A stretch of DNA of 64,000 bases from Hyperoodon ampullatus (taxonomy: Eukaryota > Chordata > Mammalia > Artiodactyla > Ziphiidae): NCBI GenBank assembly GCA_949752795.1, contig CATKHW010000358.1:186001-250000 (forward strand). The letters are read 5' to 3'. The position numbers were made by a program, and so were the translations under genes. Shown piece after piece: positions 1-10,865 of this stretch. The first letter of the stretch is position 1, and every line of letters begins with the position of its first letter. A model generated the notes under the pieces. The model worked only from the letters and a program-made list of their open reading frames with translations, had not been told where the DNA came from and made no database searches.

Positions 1-433
1 GATTCTAAGTGAAATAAGTCACACAGAAAAAGAAACTTATCATAACATATCACTTATGAAGATCCTGTAAACATGGCTACACTTGAACTGAGTTAGGAAA
101 GAGAACAGTGTCTCACATTTAGAAAACACTCTTATACCTGCTTAAGGGGGAAGGAGAGGTGGGGTGATGCATAAAACCAGAGTTTGATATAAGCACAGGT
201 ACCGTTCCAAAAACCAACTATGGAATAGACAAGACCTACACCGTCCTCAGAGAAAGGGACTCAAAACCCCATATTTCCCGCAGAGGAAAATATCTGACTA
301 GTAAGAATCTTAAAACCTATGTATTGATATGTCTCCGTAAGGGAATCAAGTGTGTCTAGACTGGCATAAACATGGCAGCGAGAATCAGCTCAAACCCACT
401 ATAAAAAGGAATTTCAAAAACAAAACAAAAAAA
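1..433 (+). repeat. Satellite unit 0, partial (3' end only)
   Basis: The window opens inside the ORF2 relic, whose stop is at 68-70. The 3' UTR relic spans 71-400 and the A tail 401-433. It has cataacatatc near 41-51 where nearly all others have cataagatatc. Confidence 0.95.
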
Positions 434-1148
434 CTGGGAAATTCTTTACAATTCCTTCAGGGTCTCTGATGAAGGCTGGAATGACCCTATCTACAACGAC
501 AGCTGGATGTGGCATAAGGAGGGACACTTGGGACTGAGACGATTGGTGAGATTGGGTGAGCAAATGCAGACCCTTTAAAGCAAAAATGCATGGCACCCAT
601 TCCATGGGTCCGAACTCTCCAGGTTGAAGGGAATATTACTACAGCTATAACAAGTGCGGGAAACCTAGAGAACGGACACACTGTGAATACGAAAGGTTTC
701 TAAAACTCAACGCATAGTCCCTCTCCTGGTGCTCCGGTTTGACTTTCCGTCTGCTTTACTATCAACCTCCCAACTTGGAGAGACAGCCCCTTTAACCTCT
801 TGGTTCGCACAGGTTGCCAATTTGGCAGAGGATGAAAGGGAAGAGGGAGAACCAATGAGAGAGTAGCTGTTAGGCATTTGGACGGGCACATATCACTGTA
901 ATTTCCCGGCAGGAAGAAGAATTAACCAAATTCTCAGCCACCCACCGGGAACCAGTATAGGTCCTGAACCAAAATTTTGGACTTGCGGTCAGCTCACCAA
1001 AAACGAGTTGAGAAATGGAGCTCAGGGGCACAGCAATTCACAAACTGGCCGAGTAATAAAGGACAACTATCGTCCAAAAATCTGTTGAGGGAAGGCAACG
1101 AGGCGGACTTGAAAGCGAGGCAGAATAGCAGGAAACAGATTTCAAGAG

Positions 1149-1165
1149 GTACGTTGGAATCGCCT
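1149..1165 (+). other. Weak CENP-B-box-like 17-mer
   Basis: The 17-mer gtacgttggaatcgcct shares CGTTGGAA.CG with the canonical CENP-B box and matches six of its nine essential bases (mismatches at positions 3, 15 and 16). CENP-B normally requires more, so binding is doubtful. In units 12, 14, 15, 17, 20, 24, 26, 28 and 30 it reads gtacgatggaatcgcct, which lowers the similarity further. It may be only a chance product of L1 decay. Confidence 0.2.
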
Positions 1166-1206
1166 TTAAAGCACAGGAAGAGGGGCACAACTTCGACAAT
1201 GATGCA

Positions 1207-1280
1207 CTTGGCCAAAAAGGGCGTATGCGTTTTCTCCTGAATATATTCAGGAGAAAACGCATACGCCCTTTTTGGCCAAG
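1207..1280. repeat. 74-bp perfect zero-spacer palindrome (reference unit)
   Basis: Two 37-nt arms meet at gaatatattc without any spacer. The left arm starts cttggccaaaaagggcgtat and the right arm ends with its exact reverse complement, gccctttttggccaag. Complementarity stops at both ends (a before, c after). The two arms contain four CpG sites in total. Such an arrangement can extrude as a cruciform or fold into a hairpin in single-stranded DNA or RNA. All 37 units have it, 27 of them perfectly; positions are given with each unit. Confidence 0.97.
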
Positions 1281-1527
1281 CAAGCAAGCGGGCAATGCAA
1301 ATCTGCACTACAAAGAAGTATCACTTCCCACCGGTCAAAAGGGACATCCACAAAATGTGTAAGAACAAGAAAGGCAAGACAGGCCCTGGAGAACAGGGAG
1401 CCTTGTTATGCTGATGGGCGGGATGTAAATTGCCAACTGCCTCTCTGGAGGAGTGCATTCTGTTCCCTAAAACAAGTAAAGAACAGAGCTACAGAGCCAA
1501 GGGCACTACCAGTCTAGGGAATATACC

Positions 1528-1809
1528 TTGGGAAAACTGAAAATCAATAAGACAGAGCCACCCCAAAATTTAGGGCTGCACTGCATACAAGGGCCTCAAC
1601 TTGGATACACCTTAAGTATCCCAGAAAATATAAACATGGTTCAAAAAATTGTGGTACTTACGTACGATGGAATATCCCTCAGCCATGAAATCAATGTCAT
1701 AAGACCAGTAGCAGCAAAATGGGTGGATTCAGGTACGATGATTCTAAGTGAAATAAGTCACACAGAAAAAGAAACTTATCATAAGATATCACTTATGAAG
1801 ATCCTGTAA
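1528..1809 (+). pseudogene. Longest open stretch of the ORF2 relic (93 codons), not a gene
   Basis: This frame opens with ttg and stays open to the taa at 1807-1809 in all 36 complete units. Its last 35 residues (RPVAAKWVDSGTMILSEISH and onward to the stop) align without gaps to the L1 ORF2 carboxyl terminus. Its first half has drifted and its middle (the VVLTYDGISLS part) is out of step with ORF2. There is no ATG start and no upstream coding frame. Continuous opening across copies is explained by recent homogenisation. Units differ at Asp/Tyr after KWV (WVDS or WVYS), a useful type marker. Confidence 0.8.
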
Positions 1810-2139
1810 ACATGGCTACACTTGAACTGAGTTAGGAAAGAAAACAGTGTCTCACATTTAGAAAACACTCTTATACCTGCTTAATGGGGAAGGAGAGGTG
1901 GGGTGATGCATAAAACCAGAGTTTGATATAAGCACAGGTACCGTTCCAAAAACCAACTATGGAATAGACAAGACCTACAACGTCCTCAGCGAAAGGGACT
2001 CAAAACCCCATATTTCCCGCAGAGGAAAATATCTGACTAGTAAGAATCTTAAAACCTATGTATTGATATGTCTCCGTAAGGGAATCAAGTGTGTCTAGAC
2101 TGGCATAAACATGGCAGCGAGAATCAGCTCAAACCCACT
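1810..2139 (+). mobile_element. L1 3' UTR relic (reference unit)
   Basis: Directly after the ORF2 stop, the sequence follows the order of the 3' UTR typical of laurasiatherian L1s. It has a gaaaacactcttatacctg-like stretch, a G/A-rich aagg.gaaggagaggtgggg block, gtttgatataagcacaggta, the caagacctac block at 1969-1978 with gaaagggactcaaaacccca near 1991-2010, aaaacctatgtattgatatg, and gcataaacatggcagcgaga. This supports a cetartiodactyl or related source. The canonical polyadenylation hexamer expected just before the tail is not intact. Confidence 0.8.
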
Positions 2140-2172
2140 ATAAAAAGGAATTTCAAAAACAAAACAAAAAAA
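2140..2172 (+). repeat. A-rich L1 tail and unit junction (reference)
   Basis: The stretch is ataaaaaggaatttcaaaaa followed by caaaac and seven A. It is the remnant of the L1 poly(A) tail. The next base begins the following unit with no spacer, target-site duplication or unrelated DNA. The last A run varies: seven in most units, eight before 9128, 21299 and 26515, six before 38685. That variation is one source of the 1-bp length differences. Confidence 0.8.
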
Positions 2173-3911
2173 CTGGGAAATTCTTTGCAATTCCCTCAGG
2201 GTCTCTGATGAAAGCTGGAATGACCCTATCTACAACGACAGCTGGATGTGGCATAAGGAGGGACACTTGGGACTGAGACGATTGGTGAGATTGGGTGAGC
2301 AAATGCAGACCCTTTAAAGCAATAATGCATGGAACCCATTCCATGGGTCCGAACTCTCCAGGTTGAAGGGAATATTACTACAGCTATAACAAGTGCGGGA
2401 AACCTAGAGAACGGACACACTGTGAATACGAAAGGTTTCTAAAACTCAACGCATAGTCCCTCTCCTGGTGCTCCGGTTTGACTTTCCGTCTGCTTTACTA
2501 TCAACCTCCCAACTTGGAGAGACAGCCCCTTTAACCTCTTGGTTCGCACAGGTTGCCAATTTGGCAGAGGATGAAAGGGAAGAGGGAGAACCAATGAGAG
2601 AGTAGCTGTTAGGCATTTGGACGGGCACATATCACTGTAATTTCCCGGCAGGAAGAAGAATTAACCAAATTCTCAGCCACCCACCGGGAACCAGTATAGG
2701 TCCTGAACCAAAATTTTGGACTTGCGGTCAGCTCACCAAAAACGAGTTGAAAAATGGAGCTCAGGGGCACAGCAATTCACAAACTGGCCGAGTAATAAAG
2801 GACAACTATCGTCCAAAAATCTGTTGAGGGAAGGCAACGAGGCGGACTTGAAAGCGAGGCAGAATAGCAGGAAACAGATTTCAAGAGGTACGTTGGAATC
2901 GCCATTAAAGCACAGGAAGAGGGGCACAACTTCGACAATGATGCACTTGGCCAAAAAGGGCGTATGCGTTTTCTCCTGAATATATTCAGGAGAAAACGCA
3001 TACGCCCTTTTTGGCCAAGCAAGCAAGCGGGCAATGCAAATCTGCACTACAAAGAAGTATCACTTCCCACCGGTCAAAAGGGACATCCACAAAATGTGTA
3101 AGAACAAGAAAGGCAAGACAGGCCCTGGAGAACAGGGAGCCTTGTTATGCTGATGGGCGGGATGTAAATTGCCAACTGCCTCTCTGGAGGAGTGCATTCT
3201 GTTCCCTAAAACAAGTAAAGAACAGAGCTACAGAGCCAAGGGCACTACCAGCCTAGGGAATATACCTTGGGAAAACTGAAAATCAATAAGACAGAGCCAC
3301 CCCAAAATTTAGGGCTGCACTGCATACAAGGACCTCAACTTGGATACACCTTAAGTATCCCAGAAAATATAAACATGGTTCAAAAAATTGTGGTACTTAC
3401 GTACGATGGAATATCCCTCAGCCATGAAATCAATGTCATAAGACCAGTAGCAGCAAAATGGGTGGATTCAGGTACGATGATTCTAAGTGAAATAAGTCAC
3501 ACAGAAAAAGAAACTTATCATAAGATATCACTTATGAAGATCCTGTAAACATGGCTACACTTGAACTGAGTTAGGAAAGAGGACAGTGTCTCACATTTAG
3601 AAAACACTCTTATACCTGCTTAAGGGGGAAGGAGAGGTGGGGTGATGCATAAAACCAGAGTTTGATATAAGCACAGGTACCGTTCCAAAAACCAACTATG
3701 GAATAGACAAGACCTACACCGTCTTCAGCGAAAGGGACTCAAAACCCCATATTTCCCGCAGAGGAAAATATCTGACTAGTAAGAATCTTAAAACCTATGT
3801 ATTGATATGTCTCCGTAAGGGAATCAAGTGTGTCTAGACTGGCATAAACATGGCAGCGAGAATCAGCTCAAACCCACTATAAAAAGGAATTTCAAAAACA
3901 AAACAAAAAAA
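2173..3911 (+). repeat. Satellite unit 2 (1,739 bp)
   Basis: Palindrome 2946-3019, perfect; ORF2 relic ends 3548. Left-end aacaagtgcgg form. Begins with tttgcaattcc, unlike units 1 and 3. Private changes: ggaacccatt near 2331 and cgccattaaag near 2900. Confidence 0.96.
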
Positions 3912-5651
3912 CTGGGAAATTCTTTACAATTCCTTCAGGGTCTCTGATGAAGGCTGGAATGACCCTATCTACAACGACAGCTGGATGTGGCATAAGGAGG
4001 GACACTTGGGACTGAGACGATTGGTGAGATTGGGTGAGCAAATGCAGACCCTTTAAAGCAAAAATGCATGGCACCCATTCCATGGGTCCGAACTCTCCAG
4101 GTTGAAGGGAATATTACTACAGCTATAACAAGTGCGGGAAACCTAGAGAACGGACACACTGTGAATACGAAAGGTTTCTAAAACTCAACGCATAGTCCCT
4201 CTCCTGGTGCTCCGGTTTGACTTTCCGTCTGCTTTACTATCAACCTCCCAACTTGGAGAGACAGCCCCTTTAACCTCTTGGTTCGCACAGGTTGCCAATT
4301 TGGCAGAGGATGAAAGGGAAGAGGGAGAACCAATGAGAGAGTAGCTGTTAGGCATTTGGACGGGCACATATCACTGTAATTTCCCGGCAGGAAGAAGAAT
4401 TAACCAAATTCTCAGCCACCCACCGGGAACCAGTATAGGTCCTGAACCAAAATTTTGGACTTTCGGTCAGCTCACCAAAAACGAGTTGAAAAACTGGAGC
4501 TCAGGGGCAGAGCAATTCACAAACTGGCCGAGTAATAAAGGACAACTATCGTCCAAAAATCTGTTGAGGGAAGGCAACGAGGCGGACTTGAAAGCGAGGC
4601 AGAATAGCAGGAAACAGATTTCAAGAGGTACGTTGGAATCGCCTTTAAAGCACAGGAAGAGGGGCACAACTTCGACAATGATGCACTTGGCCAAAAAGGG
4701 CGTATGCGTTTTCTCCTGAATATATTCAGGAGAAAACGCATACGCCCTTTTTGGCCAAGCAAGCAAGCGGGCCATGCAAATCTGCACTACAAAGAAGTAT
4801 CACTTCCCACCGGTCAAAAGGGATATCCACAAAATGTGTAAGAACAAGAAAGGCAAGACAGGCCCTGGAGAACAGGGAGCCTTGTTATGCTGATGGGCGG
4901 GATGTAAATTGCCAACTGCCTCTCTGGAGGAGTGCATTCTGTTCCCTAAAACAAGTAAAGAACAGAGCTACAGAGCCAAGGGCACTACCAGTCTAGGGAA
5001 TATACCTTGGGAAAACTGAAAATCAATAAGACAGAGCCACCCCAAAATTTAGGGCTGCACTGCATACAAGGACCTCAACTTGGATACACCTTAAGTATCC
5101 CAGAAAATATAAACATGGTTCAAAAAATTGTGGTACTTACGTACGATGGAATATCCCTCAGCCATGAAATCAATGTCATAAGACCAGTAGCAGCAAAATG
5201 GGTGGATTCAGGTACGATGATTCTAAGTGAAATAAGTCACACAGAAAAAGAAACTTATCATAAGATATCACTTATGAAGATCCTGTAAACATGGCTACAC
5301 TTGAACTGAGTTAGGAAAGAGGACAGTGTCTCACATTTAGAAAACACTCTTATACCTGCTTAAGGGGGAAGGAGAGGTGGGGTGATGCATAAAACCAGAG
5401 TTTGATATAAGCACAGGTACCGTTCCAAAAACCAACTATGGAATAGACAAGACCTACACCGTCCTCAGCGACAGGGACTCAAAACCCCATATTTCCCGCA
5501 GAGGAAAATATCTGACTAGTAAGAATCTTAAAACCTATGTATTGATATGTCTCCGTAAGGGAATCAAGTGTGTCTAGACTGGCATAAACATGGCAGCGAG
5601 AATCAGCTCAAACCCACTATAAAAAGGAATTTCAAAAACAAAACAAAAAAA
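3912..5651 (+). repeat. Satellite unit 3 (1,740 bp)
   Basis: Palindrome 4686-4759, perfect; ORF2 relic ends 5288. One inserted c at about 4494 (aaactgg) makes it the only 1,740-bp unit. Other private changes lie nearby (actttcggtc, ggcagagc). It shares gcaaaaatgc with unit 1 two units away. Confidence 0.96.
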
Positions 5652-7389
5652 CTGGGAAATTCTTTACAATTCCTTCAGGGTCTCTGATGAAGGCTGGAAT
5701 GACCCTATCTACAACGACAGCTGGATGTGGCATAAGGAGGGACACTTGGGACTGAGACGATTGGTGAGATTGGGTGAGCAAATGCAGACCCTTTAAAGCA
5801 ATAATGCATGGCACCCATTCCATGGGTCCGAACTCTCCAGGTTGAAGGGAATATTACTACAGCTATAACATGTGCGGGAAACCTAGAGAACGGACACACT
5901 GTGAATACGAAAGGTTTCTAAAACTCAACGCATAGTCCCTCTCCTGGTGCTCCGGTTTGACTTTCCGTCTGCTTTACTATCAACCTCCCAACTTGGAGAG
6001 ACAGCCCCTTTAACCTCTTGGTTCGCACAGGTTGCCAATTTGGCAGAGGATGAAAGGGAAGAGGGAGAACCAATGAGAGAGTAGCTGTTAGGCATTTGGA
6101 CGGGCACATATCACTGTAATTTCCCGGCAGGAAGAAGAATTAACCAAATTCTCAGCCACCCACCGGGAACCAGTATAGGTCCTGAACCAAAATTTTGGAC
6201 TTGCGGTCAGCTCACCAAAAACGAGTTGAAAAATGGAGCTCAGGGGCACAGCAATTCACAAACTGGCCGAGTAATAAAGGACAACTATCGTCCAAAAATC
6301 TGTTGAGGGAAGGCAACGAGGCGGACTTGAAAGCGAGGCAGAATAGCAGGAAACAGATTTCAAGAGGTACGTTGGAATCGCCTTTAAAGCACAGGAAGAG
6401 GGGCACAACTTCGACAATGATGCACTTGGCCAAAAAGGGCGTATGCGTTTTCTCCTGAATATATTCAGGAGAAAACGCATACGCCCTTTTTGGCCAAGCA
6501 AGCAAGCGGGCAATGCAAATCTGCACTACAAAGAAGTATCACTTCCCACCGGTCAAAAGGGACATCCACAAAATGTGTAAGAACAAGAAAGGCAAGACAG
6601 GCCCTGGAGAACAGGGAGCTTGTTATGCTGATGGGCGGGATGTAAATTGACAACTGCCTCTCTGGAGGAGTGCATTCTGTTCCCTAAAACAAGTAAAGAA
6701 CAGAGCTACAGAGCCAAGGGCACTACCAGTCTAGGGAATATACCTTGGGAAAACTGAAAATCAATAAGACAGAGCCACCCCAAAATTTAGGGCTGCACTG
6801 CATACAAGGACCTCAACTTGGATACACCTTAAGTATCCCAGAAAATATAAACATGGTTCAAAAAATTGTGGTACTTACGTACGATGGAATATCCCTCAGC
6901 CATGAAATCAATGTCATAAGACCAGTAGCAGCAAAATGGGTGGATTCAGGTACGATGATTCTAAGTGAAATAAGTCACAGAGAAAAAGAAACTTATCATA
7001 AGATATCACTTATGAAGATCCTGTAAACATGGCTACACTTGAACTGAGTTAGGAAAGAGGACAGTGTCTCACATTTAGAAAACACTCTTATACCTGCTTA
7101 AGGGGGAAGGAGAGGTGGGGTGATGCATAAAACCAGAGTTTGATATAAGCACAGGTACCGTTCCAAAAACCAACTATGGAATAGACAAGACCTACACCGT
7201 CCTCAGCGAAAGGGACTCAAAACCCCATATTTCCCGCAGAGGAAAATATCTGACTAGTAAGAATCTTAAAACCTATGTATTGATATGTCTCCGTAAGGGA
7301 ATCAAGTGTGTCTAGACTGGCATAAACATGGCAGCGAGAATCAGCTCAAACCCACTATAAAAAGGAATTTCAAAAACAAAACAAAAAAA
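5652..7389 (+). repeat. Satellite unit 4 (1,738 bp)
   Basis: Palindrome 6425-6498, perfect; ORF2 relic ends 7026. First copy with aacatgtgcgg, the form dominating the rest of the array. One base lost in gggagcttgtt near 6617; attgacaactg near 6648, also in units 5, 30 and 36. Confidence 0.96.
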
Positions 7390-9127
7390 CTGGGAAATTC
7401 TTTACAATTCCTTCAGGGTCTCTGATGAAGGCTGGAATGACCCTATCTACAACGACAGCTGGATGTGGCATAAGGAGGGACACTTGGGACTGAGACGATT
7501 GGTGAGATTGGGTGAGCAAATGCAGACCCTTTAAAAAAAAATGCATGGCACCCATTCCATGGGTCCGAACTCTCCAGGTTGTAGGGAATATTACTACAGC
7601 TATAACAAGTGCGGGAAACCTAGAGAACGGACACACTGTGAATACGAAAGGTTTCTAATACTCAACGCATAGTCCCTCTCCTGGTGCTCCGGTTTGACTT
7701 TCCGTCTGCTTTACTATCAACCTCCCAACTTGGAGAGACAGCCCCTTTAACCTCTTGGTTCGCACAGGTTGCCAATTTGGCAGAGGATGAAAGGGAAGAG
7801 GGAGAACCAATGAGAGAGTAGCTGTTAGGCATTTGGACGGGCACATATCACTGTAATTTCCCGGCAGGAAGAAGAATTAACCAAATTCTCAGCCACCCAC
7901 CGGGAACCAGTATAGGTCCTGAACCAAAATTTTGGACTTGCGGTCAGCTCACCAAAAACGAGTTGAAAAATGGAGCTCAGGGGCACAGCAATTCACAAAC
8001 TGGCCAAGTAATAAAGGACAACTATCGTCCAAAAATCTGTTGAGGGAAGGCAACGAGGCGGACTTGAAAGCGAGGCAGAATAGCAGGAAACAGATTTCAA
8101 GAGGTACGTTGGAATCGCCTTTAAAGCACAGGAAGAGGGGCACAACTTCGACAATGATGCACTTGGCCAAAAAGGGCGTATGCGTTTTCTCCTGAATATA
8201 TTCAGGAGAAAACGCATACGCCCTTTTTGGCCAAGCAAGCAAGCGGGCAATGCAAATCTGCACTACAAAGAAGTATCACTTCCCACTGGTCAAAAGGGAC
8301 ATCCACAAAATGTGTAAGAACAAGAAAGGCAAGACAGGCCCTGGAGAACAGGGAGCCTTGTTATGCTGATGGGCGGGATGTAAATTGACAACTGCCTCTC
8401 TGGAGGAGTGCATTCTGTTCCCTAAAACAAGTAAAGAACAGAGCTACAGAGCCAAGGGCACTACCAGTCTAGGGAATATACCTTGGGAAAACTGAAAATC
8501 AATAAGACAGAGCCACCCCAAAATTTAGGGCTGCACTGCATACAAGGGCCTCAACTTGGATACCCCTTAAGTATCCCAGAAAATATAAACATGGTTCAAA
8601 AAATTGTGGTACTTACGTACGATGGAATATCCCTCAGCCATGAAATCAATGTCATAAGACCAGTAGCAGCAAAATGGGTGGATTCAGGTACGATGATTCT
8701 AAGTGAAATAAGTCACACAGAAAAAGAAACTTATCATAAGATATCACTTATGAAGATCCTGTAAACATGGCTACACTTGAACTGAGTTAGGAAAGAGAAC
8801 AGTGTCTCACATTTAGAAAACACTCTTATACCTGCTTAAGGGGGAAGGAGAGGTGGGGTGATGCATAAAACCAGAGTTTGATATAAGCACAGGTACCGTT
8901 CCAAAAACCAACTATGGAATAGACAAGACCTACAACGTCCTCAGCGAAAGGGACTCAAAACCCCATATTTCCGCAGAGGAAAATATCTGACTAGTAAGAA
9001 TCTTAAAACCTATGTATTGATATGTCTCCGTAAGGGAATCAAGTGTGTCTAGACTGGCATAAACATGGCAGCGAGAATCAGCTCAAACCCACTATAAAAA
9101 GGAATTTCAAAAACAAAACAAAAAAAA
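7390..9127 (+). repeat. Satellite unit 5 (1,738 bp)
   Basis: Palindrome 8162-8235, perfect; ORF2 relic ends 8764. Contains a long A run after ccctt near 7531, private ggttgtaggg and ctggccaagtaat, and the old aacaagtgcgg form. Its final A run has eight A, offset by a lost c near 8970. Confidence 0.96.
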
Positions 9128-10865
9128 CTGGGAAATTCTTTGCAATTCCTTCAGGGTCTCTGATGAAAGCTGGAATGACCCTATCTACAACGACAGCTGG
9201 ATGTGGCATAAGGAGGGACACTTGGGACTGAGACGATTGGTGAGATTGGGTGAGCAAATGCAGACCCTTTAAAGCAATAATGCATGGCACCCATTCCATG
9301 GGTCCGAACTCTCCAGGTTGAAGGGAATATTACTACAGCTATAACAAGTTCGGGAAACCTAGAGAACGGACACACTGTGAATACGAAAGGTTTCTAAAAC
9401 TCAACGCAGAGTCCCTCTCCTGGTGCTCCGGTTTGACTTTCCGTCTGCTTTACTATCAACCTCCCAACTTGGAGAGACAGCCCCTTTAACCTCTTGGTTC
9501 GCACAGGTTGCCAATTTGGCAGAGGATGAAAGGGAAGAGGGAGAACCAATGAGAGAGTAGCTGTTAGGCATTTGGACGGGCACATATCACTGTAATTTCC
9601 CGGCAGGAAGAAGAATTAACCAAATTCTCAGCCACCCACCGGGAACCAGTATAGGTCCTGAACCAAAATTTTGGACTTGCGGTCAGCTCACCAAAAACGA
9701 GTTGAAAAATGGAGCTCAGGGGCACAGCAATTCACAAACTGGCCGAGTAATAAAGGACAACTATCGTCCAAAAATCTGTTGAGGGAAGGCAACGAGGCGG
9801 ACTTGAAAGCGAGGCAGAATAGCAGGAAACAGATTTCAAGAGGTACGTTGGAATCGCCTTTAAAGCACAGGAAGAGGGGCACAACTTCGACAATGATGCA
9901 CTTGGCCAAAAAGGGCGTATGCGTTTTCTCCTGAATATATTCAGGAGAAAACGCATACGCCCTTTTTGGCCAAGCAAGCAAGCGGGCAATGCAAATCTGC
10001 ACTACAAAGAAGTATCACTTCCCACCGGTCAAAAGGGACATCCACAAAATGTGTAAGAACAAGAAAGGCAAGACAGGCCCTGGAGAACAGGGAGCTTGTT
10101 ATGCTGATGGGCGGGATGTAAATTGCCAACTGCCTCTCTGGAGGAGTGCATTCTGTTCCCTAAAACAAGTAAAGAACAGAGCTACAGAGCCAAGGGCACT
10201 ACCAGTCTAGGGAATATACCTTGGGAAAACTGAAAATCAATAAGACAGAGCCACCCCAAAATTTAGGGCTGCACTGCATACAAGGACCTCAACTTGGATA
10301 CACCTTAAGTATCCCAGAAAATAAAAACATGGTTCAAAAAATTGTGGTACTTACGTACGATGGAATATCCCTCAGCCATGAAATCAATGTCATAAGACCA
10401 GTAGCAGCAAAATGGGTGGATTCAGGTACGATGATTCTAAGTGAAATAAGTCACACAGAAAAAGAAACTTATCATAAGATATCACTTATGAAGATCCTGT
10501 AAACATGGCTACACTTGAACTGAGTTAGGAAAGAGGACAGTGTCTCACATTTAGAAAACACTCTTATATCTGCTTAAGGGGGAAGGAGAGGTGGGGTGAT
10601 GCATAAAACCAGAGTTTGATATAAGCACAGGTACCGTTCCAAAAACCAACTATGGAATAGACAAGACCTACACTGTCCTCAGCGAAAGGGACTCAAAACC
10701 CCATATTTCCCGCAGAGGAAAATATCTGACTAGTAAGAATCTTAAAACCTATGTATTGATATGTCTCCGTAAGGGAATCAAGTGTGTCTAGACTGGCATA
10801 AACATGGCAGCGAGAATCAGCTCAAACCCACTATAAAAAGGAATTTCAAAAACAAAACAAAAAAA
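9128..10865 (+). repeat. Satellite unit 6 (1,738 bp)
   Basis: Palindrome 9901-9974, perfect; ORF2 relic ends 10502. Last unit with the aacaag form (here aacaagttcgg). Shares the one-base loss gagcttgtt with units 4 and 9. Private: aacgcagagtcc near 9405 and aaaataaaaacatgg near 10318. Confidence 0.96.

Larger units (their letters stand above)
434..1809 (+). pseudogene. Degraded L1 ORF2 C-terminal region (reference unit)
   Basis: In life L1 ORF2 encodes endonuclease and reverse transcriptase; only the part downstream of the reverse-transcriptase core is left here, so it cannot be enzymatically active. Readable fragments include LLGIWTG, the INQILSHPP region, FTN..SNKG at about 1041-1065, MQICTTKKYHFPPVK from 1295, LPLWRSAFCSLKQVK around 1436-1480, and AAKWVD...ILSEISHTEKETYHKISL ending at 1809. 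Frameshifts and stops separate them, for example the tga after GALLC near 1414. The CCHC zinc knuckle expected there has lost its first three ligands (Lys, Pro and Cys stand where Cys, Cys and His belong). A 74-bp palindrome interrupts it at 1207-1280. About 80 bp of L1 also seem missing near 655-665. The same relic occurs in every unit. Confidence 0.85.
434..2172 (+). mobile_element. 5'-truncated L1 (LINE-1) relic forming the satellite unit; reference copy
   Basis: This copy serves as reference for all others. Similarity to mammalian L1 runs in the right order along its whole length. Near 480-500 is the ORF2 stretch after the reverse-transcriptase core (atgaccctatctac). Near 566-586 is gcagaccctttaaagcaa, then actctcc...tattactacagct at 614-645, then agtccctctcctggtgctcc at 716-735. 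ORF2-like peptides follow at about 845-1180, the very clear MQI.TT..YH..PV segment from 1295, and the ORF2 end at 1809. The 3' UTR and A tail close it at 2172. The match was made by eye against remembered L1 sequence; a RepeatMasker run would set exact borders. Similarity is weak before 1290 and strong after. Confidence 0.85.
434..2172 (+). repeat. Satellite unit 1 (1,739 bp)
   Basis: Palindrome 1207-1280, perfect; ORF2 relic ends 1809. Carries the aacaagtgcgg form near 650 (left-end subfamily) and gcaaaaatgcatgg near 580, shared with unit 3. Its agttgagaaatgg near 1007 is private. Confidence 0.96.

Noticed and set aside
399..411. TATA-like actataaaaagg as a promoter at the unit border
   Set aside because: It corresponds to the beginning of the L1 A-rich tail and has no accompanying promoter features.
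977..1240. 87-codon + frame and the overlapping 85- and 104-codon minus frames, as small genes
   Set aside because: They run into the palindrome, overlap on both strands and recur as shadows in each unit. The + frame carries ORF2-like residues, so it is a relic; the minus frames are chance.
1207..1280. Palindrome as a rho-independent terminator or a tRNA/miRNA gene
   Set aside because: The host is a eukaryote. The hairpin has no loop, no T run after the stem that is independent of it, and no tRNA boxes. A small-RNA role is possible but unsupported.
1528..1809. 93-codon open frame preserved in all 36 complete units, as a possible gene
   Set aside because: It starts at ttg, its end is the L1 ORF2 carboxyl terminus, and it has no promoter or upstream coding part. 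Preservation follows from homogenisation of the whole unit.
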